From contig QHYO01000351.1 of NCBI GenBank assembly GCA_003224135.1, positions 1 through 5,416 on the forward strand: a stretch of 5,416 nucleotides of DNA, in the 5' to 3' direction. Below, piece after piece: positions 1 to 4,681 of the stretch; position 1 is the stretch's first letter, and every line of letters starts with the position of its first letter. The DNA comes from Acidobacteriota bacterium (GTDB lineage: Bacteria; Acidobacteriota; Terriglobia; Acidiferrales; UBA7541). Position numbers and translations under genes: made by a program. The notes beneath the pieces were generated by a model. That model was not told the origin of the DNA, ran no database searches, and worked only from the letters and a program-made list of their open reading frames with translations.

Positions 1-649
1 CGTATCTGATTCTTGGAAAAGAGCCGCGCGTCAAGTTCGAGTTCTTGCTGGAGCCTACCCTTGGGGGAGGATCCGGTACCGACTGCGCCTCAGATGAATT
101 GACCGCAGACGCCGGAACAGATATATCCTCCAGGAGCTTCAGCAGAATGCGCGTTTCTCCCTTGAGCGTGGGCCGAGGCCCGCGCATCGGAAGGGTGATC
201 AACTTCTCCGGCCAAAGAATGGGAATAGCCCACTCAATGGCGTCACGCTGTGCGTGGCCATTGCCGCGGATTTTGCCCGAAGCATCCACTTTGTGGTGTG
301 GGGCTGAAATTACTCTGGCCGACAAGGGAAAAGATCCTCCCGGTAGAGTCAGACTCTCAAATTCAAGCTTGAGCCAGCCTTTGCCAACGAAATGTCCAGG
401 ATCGCGGAATTCCACCAAACGACCAGAGAGATACGCGCCGCGCGGAAATACCGGTCGTTCGAACATCGCCAAGGAACCGATATTGCAAAGTACTGGCTCT
501 CCGACCTGTACCGTCTCAGAAGAAAACCTTGGCTCATTTAGTGTGCATTGGAAGAGAGTTCCAGCCGGCACGATGGACTCCGTCGTCTGTGCTCTGGCTG
601 CAGCCGCCAGACACAACACTGCGGCAAAGAAAAGAGAAAATCTACGCAT
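1..649 (-). CDS. Secreted protein of unknown function, 3' end outside the window
   Basis: The minus strand is open from an ATG at 649-647 to the left edge, giving about 216 residues with no stop codon. A strong ribosome binding site, GGAGG (plus-strand CCTCC at 655-659), lies 5 bases before the ATG and fixes the start. Residues 1-20 form a signal peptide: RR at 2-3, a hydrophobic core at about 4-18, and an A-R-A cleavage site before Q21, so the product is probably exported. The mature part has a 'AGTLFQC' segment at 29-35, two cysteines (C35, C55), a glycine-rich stretch 'FPRGAYLSGRL' at 68-78, 'DPGHFVGKGWLKLEF' at 83-97 and 'RGPRPTLKGETR' at 156-167, followed by a Ser/Pro-rich tail. It resembles hypothetical secreted proteins that I associate with Acidobacteriota, from memory only. 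No catalytic motif is visible and I assign no function. The overlapping plus-strand frames lack a ribosome binding site and family resemblance. Confidence 0.82.
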   Translation of the reverse strand, partial: MRRFSLFFAAVLCLAAAARAQTTESIVPAGTLFQCTLNEPRFSSETVQVGEPVLCNIGSLAMFERPVFPRGAYLSGRLVEFRDPGHFVGKGWLKLEFESLTLPGGSFPLSARVISAPHHKVDASGKIRGNGHAQRDAIEWAIPILWPEKLITLPMRGPRPTLKGETRILLKLLEDISVPASAVNSSEAQSVPDPPPRVGSSKNSNLTRGSFPRIRY

Positions 650-654
650 GACAG

Positions 655-659
655 CCTCC
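655..659 (-). promoter_or_regulatory. Ribosome binding site of the secreted protein
   Basis: GGAGG on the minus strand sits 5 bases upstream of the ATG at 649-647. It decides both the start and the coding strand of the left-edge gene, which is otherwise easy to miss because it has no stop in the window. Confidence 0.75.
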
Positions 660-810
660 GCTTTTCGGTCAGCAATCAGGACAAAATCCCGCGAGAGCCG
701 AAGGTACGCTGGGCGCAGGATCTGAACTGGGCAAAGAGGCAGGGATACTGTGGTCGGACGTCGGACAGATACCTTGGGCCGAGTGAAGCATGGCTCCACC
801 GCAGAACTAA

Positions 811-830
811 CCCGCTTATACTCCAGCGGG
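811..830. other. Perfect 6-bp stem-loop
   Basis: CCCGCT at 811-816 is the exact reverse complement of AGCGGG at 825-830, with the 8-base loop TATACTCC between them. A modest T-rich stretch (CTGTCTTATT) follows on the plus strand and TTAGTT on the minus strand, neither long enough for a convincing intrinsic terminator. It lies just left of the transposase remnant and could be a weak terminator, part of an element end, or chance. Confidence 0.3.
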
Positions 831-839
831 CTGTCTTAT

Positions 840-972
840 TCAACACCCACAAAATGCTTGTCGATCGAGTCAAGGCAGGGGTTGAAAGGCGAAGACGTGG
901 TGATGACGCTGAACCGGATCAAGATTCAGCGTGGAATTCCAACGATGCTGTACTGCGACAATGGGAGCGAAT
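840..972 (+). pseudogene. Remnant of an IS3-family transposase (OrfB integrase core)
   Basis: One plus-strand frame reads 'KCLSIESRQGLKGEDVV' from about 852, then 'TLNRIKIQRGIPTML' and 'YCDNGSE' up to about 971. This is the pattern of the IS3-family OrfB integrase (rve) domain around the second catalytic aspartate of the DDE triad, the D of DNGSE. The part before 'TKCLSIE' and everything after DNGSE are gone: the first Asp, the final Glu and all of OrfA are absent, so it cannot be active. The motif spacing recalls the IS407 group, which is a guess. The homology stops where the repeat starting at 972 begins. The open frame at 750-1064 around it is therefore a chimera of flanking DNA, IS remnant and repeat, not a gene. 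Confidence 0.75.
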
Positions 973-1099
973 TGAAACTCAAGACTATTTTCGAAGACGA
1001 ATGGGTAATCGTGCCCCGGTGCGCGATTCCTCTTGTTGCTCTGGAAGACAGCACAATGAGGTAACAAATCTCGCGTTCCAGATACGTTCCAGTTGGGCG
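972..1099 (+). repeat. Dispersed direct repeat, copy 1
   Basis: This 128-base segment matches 4435-4544 in the same orientation. Both copies begin TTGAAACTCAAGA, continue through a nearly identical block ending in GTGCCC (1016 here, 4476 there), diverge in the middle, and end with a second conserved block starting TCGCGTTCCAGAT. This copy has three extra bases (CTA) after the first 13 and 15 more in the variable middle, 54 bases against 39. The right end carries CGTTCCAG twice with an 11-base period. Its left end touches the IS3 remnant precisely. The nature of the element is unknown. Confidence 0.8.
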
Positions 1100-1127
1100 C
1101 ATTTCGGGTTTCCGAGAGTCCTACGTT

Positions 1128-1456
1128 CCCTGCAGAAATCCAAGTGCCGATGTACTTCACGAGTGGGCCGAGAAAGACAATTTTGCCTGGCTCTATACCG
1201 AAGATATTCGGGATGAGTACAAGGAAGTTCTGAACCGCCCACACTTGATCGGACGGGTCGTCAACCTAATTCGAGATCGCGCCGAAGAAGTCAGGCTCCA
1301 CTTCCCGATTGAAATTCCCCCGACCCCAAAGACGATTCTTTCTGCCTCTGCGCTAACGAGGGTAAAGCAGATTCTATCGTCCCATTGAACTCAAAGGATT
1401 TTCCGCAAGATCGCCTCAAGGCCCGAGTCCTCTCGCCCACACAGTTTCGTAAATAG
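1128..1456 (+). pseudogene. Broken PIN-domain (toxin-like) gene: truncated and frameshifted
   Basis: Two plus-strand frames join into one PIN-domain protein. The first, in the frame of GAT at 1149, reads 'NPSADVLHEWAEKDNFAWLY', then 'TEDIRDEYKEVLNRPHLIG', and reaches 'FPIEIPP'. The second, in the frame of GAC at 1322, continues 'DPKDDSFCLCANEGKADSIV' and 'PLNSKDFPQDRLKARVLSP' to a TAG at 1454-1456. The order matches COG1569-type putative PIN toxins, an inferred family: an acidic helix with 'EYxxVLxRP', a 'PDPKDD' acidic motif, then 'KADxIVxLNxKDF'. The frame changes at the C run 1317-1321, where one additional C would restore a continuous reading. The N-terminal strand with the first catalytic Asp (normally near 'DTNV') is missing and no start codon or ribosome binding site is seen. 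No antitoxin gene is visible. If active, such proteins act as RNases; this copy is almost certainly dead. Confidence 0.78.
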
Positions 1457-1562
1457 AGGTGGAGGTAGCAATCTCGTTCTAAGGCACCTGGTCATAAATC
1501 TTGCTGGTACCCAAGACCTGATCGCCGCCGCTCCCGATCAGAAATTCTTAGAGGATTGGGTG

Positions 1563-1568
1563 TATACT
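1563..1568 (+). promoter_or_regulatory. Possible -10 element for the kor operon
   Basis: TATACT is one mismatch from TATAAT and lies about 120 bases upstream of the korA start. No good -35 hexamer is found at 16-18 bases upstream, so this is only a candidate. The same octamer TATACTCC also occurs in the loop at 817-824, which may be chance. Confidence 0.22.
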
Positions 1569-1631
1569 CCGGCCGTGCGGAGGCGAACTGACGATTTTGG
1601 ATGAGGCGCCTTGCAGGAGATACAAACATCT

Positions 1632-1672
1632 GAGCCTGGCGCGTTGGCCGGGCGTTGTACGGCGGCCGGCTC
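1632..1672 (+). other. Possible leader hairpin before korA
   Basis: GGCCG at 1646-1650 can pair with CGGCC at 1663-1667 around a 12-base loop. Directly outside it GAGCC at 1632-1636 can pair with GGCTC at 1668-1672 across a one-sided bulge. The structure would end about 10 bases before the korA ribosome binding site. The region is GC-rich, so it may be coincidental, and it matches no riboswitch family I know. Confidence 0.25.
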
Positions 1673-1690
1673 TGAGCTAGAGAGGGCGTG

Positions 1691-3481
1691 ATGAAGCCGA
1701 CCTTTGCTATTGGTATCGCAGGTGCGGCCGGTCAGGGTGTTGCCACGCCGGGCGACATTTTCGCGAAGATCTTCAGCCGGCGTGGCCTCAATTTGAATGC
1801 CTACAATGCCTATCAATCCATCATTCGCGGCGGCCACACTTTTCTGACCATTCGCACTGGCGCGGAAAAGATCACCAGTATGGGTGACCGGATCGACCTG
1901 CTTATTCCGCTTAACCAGGACAGCATGGATCGCCACCTGCGGCTGCTCACGGCCGGCGCCGCGTGTATCTATAACGCTGACACGATCCAGCCGGGCGCTG
2001 CCGCAGCCGGCGTGCAGCTCTGCCCGCTTCCGGTTTCGAAGTTGGCCGACATTACGCGAAACAAGGTTGCGCAAAACACACTCGCGATCGGCGCTGGTCT
2101 GCACATGATGGGTATCGGCTTCCCGGCGTTGGAGCAGGTCCTCCAAGAGCAATTCAAAAAAAAGGGCGAGACCATGGTGGTCGAAAACATTGGAGTTGCG
2201 CGGGCTGGCTACGATTATGCCGCGGCGCACTTCACGGCCTTCGTGAATCCGCTGCCCAAGACAGAGAATCGCTACGCGATCCTGAGCGGCAACATTGCGA
2301 TGGCCATGGGCGGCGCCGCGGCGGGTGTGAAGTTCTATTGCGCTTATCCCATGAGCCCTTCCACTGGCGTTTTGCACTGGATGGCGGCGCACGCCCGCAA
2401 AGCCGGCATTATGGTGCGGCAAGTGGAGGACGAGATTGGCGTGATCAATATGACGATCGGCGCGGCTCACGCCGGTGTCCGCGCGATGTGCGCCACCTCA
2501 GGAGGCGGCTTCGCGCTAATGAGCGAAGGCCTCGGCATGTCTGCCATGATCGAAACGCCGGTGGTGGTCATCAACTGCCAGCGAGCCGGCCCATCCACGG
2601 GCGTTCCCACGAAGACCGAACAAGGCGACCTCTGGCAGATGCTGGGCGCCGCTTTTGGCGATTATCCCCGAGTGATCGCGGCACCGCTAGACATCGGTGA
2701 TTGCTTTCAGCTGATCCCAGAGATGTTCAACATCGTCGACCGCTTCCAATGCCCGGGGCTTGTGCTCTGCGATCTGCTGCTATCGGAGGGCCGGCTCAGC
2801 GTAGATCCGAAGGAACTGGATTTCGGTCCCGCTATCGATCGCGGCGAGCTCATCACCAGCAATGGGACGTCCTCTGGAGTTGCCACCGACGGAGATTACA
2901 AACGGTACAGGATCACGGAGAGCGGCATTTCGCCGCGAGCTATTCCCGGCGTACCCGGACACGTGCACACCGTGGCCACTGACGAACACCAAGAAGACGG
3001 AATATTAATCAGCGACGAGTTCACCGATCCGACCAAGCGCCGCGCCATGATGGAAAAGCGCATGCGCAAAATGGTCGGCATCGAGGCCGCCGTTCCGCGG
3101 CCTGTGCTGTCGGGTCGGCCGGATGCCGGTGTTACTTTAATCGGCTGGGGATCGACGAAAGGAGTGATCGAGGAAGCCTGTGAAATCCTCTGTGAGCAAG
3201 GAATCACTGCCAATCAGCTCCAGATCCGTTGGCTCGTGCCGTTGCATGGCGAGGCTATTCTCGAAATTTTACAAAGCTCGCGGCACACCATCATTGTGGA
3301 AAACAACTACAGCGGCCAGTTTGCGCGTTACCTTCGCAGCGAAACCAGCTTTGTGCCAAATGGCCATATTCGCAAGTACGACGGCGAACCTTTCATGCCG
3401 CACCACATTGTGGAGGCCGTGAAGGAACAGCTCGCCGGGAAAACCAAACTCTCCGTTCCGGCGCACGAGATTATGGTCTGA
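1691..3481 (+). CDS. korA: 2-oxoacid:ferredoxin oxidoreductase, fused gamma-alpha subunit
   Basis: This 596-residue protein is the large subunit of a CoA-dependent 2-oxoacid:ferredoxin oxidoreductase, which converts a 2-oxoacid to acyl-CoA and CO2 in the cytoplasm with KorB. Residues 1-185 are the gamma domain, with 'GAAGQG' at 11-16 and 'RGGH' at 46-49. Residues about 195-365 are the alpha pyrimidine-binding domain, with 'YPMSPST' at 219-225, 'VEDE' at 245-248, 'ATSGGGFALMSE' at 268-279 and 'GPSTGVPTKTEQGDL' at 300-314. A transketolase C-terminal-like domain starts near 476 ('VTLIGWGSTKGVIEEA'). Length and domain order fit the fused KorA family. A GTG at 1688 precedes the ATG, but the GAGGG at 1682-1686 is well spaced only for the ATG at 1691. 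The gene looks intact. Substrate (2-oxoglutarate, pyruvate or a branched-chain oxoacid) cannot be fixed; YPMSPST differs from the common YPITPxS. Confidence 0.93.
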   Translation: MKPTFAIGIAGAAGQGVATPGDIFAKIFSRRGLNLNAYNAYQSIIRGGHTFLTIRTGAEKITSMGDRIDLLIPLNQDSMDRHLRLLTAGAACIYNADTIQPGAAAAGVQLCPLPVSKLADITRNKVAQNTLAIGAGLHMMGIGFPALEQVLQEQFKKKGETMVVENIGVARAGYDYAAAHFTAFVNPLPKTENRYAILSGNIAMAMGGAAAGVKFYCAYPMSPSTGVLHWMAAHARKAGIMVRQVEDEIGVINMTIGAAHAGVRAMCATSGGGFALMSEGLGMSAMIETPVVVINCQRAGPSTGVPTKTEQGDLWQMLGAAFGDYPRVIAAPLDIGDCFQLIPEMFNIVDRFQCPGLVLCDLLLSEGRLSVDPKELDFGPAIDRGELITSNGTSSGVATDGDYKRYRITESGISPRAIPGVPGHVHTVATDEHQEDGILISDEFTDPTKRRAMMEKRMRKMVGIEAAVPRPVLSGRPDAGVTLIGWGSTKGVIEEACEILCEQGITANQLQIRWLVPLHGEAILEILQSSRHTIIVENNYSGQFARYLRSETSFVPNGHIRKYDGEPFMPHHIVEAVKEQLAGKTKLSVPAHEIMV

Positions 3482-3483
3482 GA

Positions 3484-3487
3484 GGAG
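3484..3487 (+). promoter_or_regulatory. Ribosome binding site of korB
   Basis: GGAG within GAGGAG lies 6 bases before the ATG at 3494, inside the 12-base gap after the korA stop. The tight spacing supports one transcript and possible translational coupling. Confidence 0.7.
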
Positions 3488-3493
3488 ACGCAG

Positions 3494-4390
3494 ATGGCGA
3501 CAAGCGCACAGCGTGCCAGTCAACTGACCATCGCCGATTTGAAAGGCAAAGTCGATCCCGACTGGTGCCCCGGCTGCGGTGATTTCGGCGTGCTCGCGGC
3601 CGTGCAAAAGGCCTTGGTGGAACTGCGGATACCGACTCACAACGTGGTCACCATAAGCGGCATCGGCTGTTCGTCCAATTTCCCCGGTTACATAAACACG
3701 TATGGCATGCACACCCTGCACGGCCGGGCCCTGGCGGTGGCCACGGGCCTGAAGCTCGCCAATCACGAGCTGACTGTACTGGTGACGGGCGGCGATGGTG
3801 ACGGTTTCGGGATCGGAGGCAATCATTTCGTCCACTCGATGCGCCGCAACGTTGATCTGCTCTACATCGTCATGGACAATCAGATTTATGGCCTTACAAC
3901 AGGCCAGACGTCACCGACCAGCCGCATCGGCATGAAGACGAAAAGCATGCCCTTCGGCAACATCGAAGCACCGGTCAATCCCATTTCCCTGGCGCTGGCC
4001 GCAGGCGCCACCTTCGTCGCCCGCGGTTTCAGCGGTGAACAGAAGCACCTGACGGAGCTGATCAAGCAAGGTATCCTGCACCAGGGCTTCTCCTTCCTGG
4101 ACGTCTTCAGCCCGTGCGTCACTTATAATCACGACAATACCTACCAATGGTTCCGTCCGCGCGTGAAGAAGCTCGAGGAGGACTCCGTTTACGACGCGGC
4201 TGACTGGACCGGCGCGATGGAGAAATCTTTGCTGTGGGGTGACGAAATCCCCATCGGAAAATTCTTCGAGCGCACCGACGTTCCCACCTTGCACGGGGCC
4301 GAGCCGGTGTTGAACGAAGGAGCTCTGGTGCATCGCGACCCGAGAGTGCCTCCCGATGTGGCCCGCTCCTTCGTTGAAGAACTGATGTAG
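3494..4390 (+). CDS. korB: 2-oxoacid:ferredoxin oxidoreductase, beta subunit
   Basis: This 298-residue protein binds thiamine diphosphate and one [4Fe-4S] cluster and pairs with KorA. All four cluster cysteines expected from archaeal two-subunit homologues are present: C25 and C28 in 'WCPGCG', C59 in 'GIGCSSNFPGY', and C208 in 'FSPCVTYN'. The thiamine diphosphate/Mg motif runs from G100-D101-G102-D103 to D128-N129, followed by 'IYGLTTGQTSPTS' at 131-143. The C-terminal part after about 212 fits the PFO beta C-terminal domain. Length is normal and there is no sign of decay. Start ATG 3494 has a GGAG at 6 bases. Electrons should leave through the cluster to a ferredoxin; neither a ferredoxin nor a delta subunit is encoded in the window. 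The gene ends with TAG at 4388 and faces the nicotinamide phosphoribosyltransferase gene. Confidence 0.95.
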   Translation: MATSAQRASQLTIADLKGKVDPDWCPGCGDFGVLAAVQKALVELRIPTHNVVTISGIGCSSNFPGYINTYGMHTLHGRALAVATGLKLANHELTVLVTGGDGDGFGIGGNHFVHSMRRNVDLLYIVMDNQIYGLTTGQTSPTSRIGMKTKSMPFGNIEAPVNPISLALAAGATFVARGFSGEQKHLTELIKQGILHQGFSFLDVFSPCVTYNHDNTYQWFRPRVKKLEEDSVYDAADWTGAMEKSLLWGDEIPIGKFFERTDVPTLHGAEPVLNEGALVHRDPRVPPDVARSFVEELM

Positions 4391-4434
4391 CGGCTCGCGC
4401 CGGCTGACGTCCAAGTCGCCCACGCGCTGCGAGG

Positions 4435-4544
4435 TTGAAACTCAAGATTTTCGAAAACGAATGGGTAATCGTGCCCTGGGGTGTACGATTCTCTTTCAAG
4501 AGTCCGATAACTACGTCGCGTTCCAGATGCGTTCCAGTTGCGCG
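4435..4544 (+). repeat. Dispersed direct repeat, copy 2
   Basis: This 110-base segment is the shorter partner of 972-1099, in the same orientation. The conserved left block runs 4435-4476 and includes the palindrome TTTTCGAAAA at 4448-4457, which is imperfect in copy 1. The middle, 4477-4515, is divergent and contains the short inverted repeat CTCTT-TC-AAGAG at 4491-4502. The conserved right block, 4516-4544, carries CGTTCCAG twice with an 11-base period. The copies lie about 3.4 kb apart and bracket the kor operon. Confidence 0.8.
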
Positions 4545-4618
4545 AGAAAAAGGAAACAGAGAAGCAACGTGCAAAGACGCTACGAAACACGATCCAAAAG
4601 CAGGCGAAGGTCCGCTGA
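4511..4618 (+). other. Possible decayed coding remnant, charged helix-like tail
   Basis: The frame ending at TGA 4616-4618 reads 'AFQLREKKETEKQRAKTLRN' and then 'TIQKQAKVR', a Lys/Glu/Gln-rich, helix-like composition typical of protein tails. It is closed upstream by a stop at 4508-4510, has no start or ribosome binding site, and begins inside repeat copy 2. It may be the end of a lost gene or chance in A-rich DNA. Confidence 0.2.
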
Positions 4619-4681
4619 CGCTAACCGAGATGACCCGACGGCCAAGGCCCGCCCCTACACACCACACTCTCAAAAAATAGA

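Larger units (their letters stand above)
650..839. other. Intergenic region upstream of the secreted protein gene
   Basis: This 190-base stretch separates the start of the minus-strand secreted protein gene from the transposase remnant. Apart from the ribosome binding site at 655-659 and the hairpin at 811-830 I find no gene with a recognisable product. The promoter of the secreted protein gene should lie here on the minus strand, but I cannot pick a convincing -35/-10 pair. Confidence 0.5.
1457..1690 (+). other. Leader region of the kor operon
   Basis: These 234 bases between the PIN pseudogene and korA contain no recognisable gene. They should hold the operon promoter. Visible elements are a possible -10 hexamer at 1563-1568, a GC-rich potential hairpin at 1632-1672, and the ribosome binding site at 1682-1686. 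Confidence 0.5.
4391..4681. other. Convergent intergenic region between korB and the nicotinamide phosphoribosyltransferase gene
   Basis: These 291 bases separate two converging genes. Apart from repeat copy 2 at 4435-4544 there is a small CGGC-TCGC-GCCG hairpin at about 4391-4402 without a T-run, and a charged reading frame ending at 4618 that may be a gene remnant. A run of six A at 4673-4678 gives a T-run just after the minus-strand stop, but no hairpin precedes it. I see no convincing terminator for either gene. Confidence 0.5.

Noticed and set aside
45..725. A 226-codon plus-strand open frame
   Set aside because: It is antisense to the secreted protein gene, which has a signal peptide and an excellent ribosome binding site; the plus-strand translation has no recognisable features.
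750..1064. A 104-codon frame taken as an intact transposase
   Set aside because: Only the central part matches an IS3 integrase core; the start is unrelated flank and the end lies in the repeat.
548..1216. A 222-codon plus-strand open frame
   Set aside because: It runs across the start of the secreted gene, the IS remnant in the wrong frame, the repeat and the PIN remnant in the wrong frame, so it is not one gene.
1538..2470. A 310-codon open frame on the minus strand opposite korA
   Set aside because: It lies almost entirely antisense to a well-conserved korA, is rich in His and Arg as expected for antisense of GC-rich codons, and shows no domain or ribosome binding site.
3911..4423. A 170-codon minus-strand frame opposite korB
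   Set aside because: It is antisense to korB, whose cofactor motifs are fully conserved, and has no features of its own.
972..4544. The two repeats as a CRISPR array or as ends of an intact composite transposon
   Set aside because: There are only two long copies 3.4 kb apart with no regular spacers, and no functional transposase or inverted ends in the window.
4640..4649. GGCCAAGGCC as a terminator hairpin
   Set aside because: The stem is only 4 bp with a 2-base loop, which is sterically implausible, and no T-run follows directly.
4435..4680. An 81-codon plus-strand frame starting in repeat copy 2
   Set aside because: It begins at the repeat's first TTG, has no ribosome binding site, and its second half is Pro/Thr/Arg-rich without similarity I recognise.
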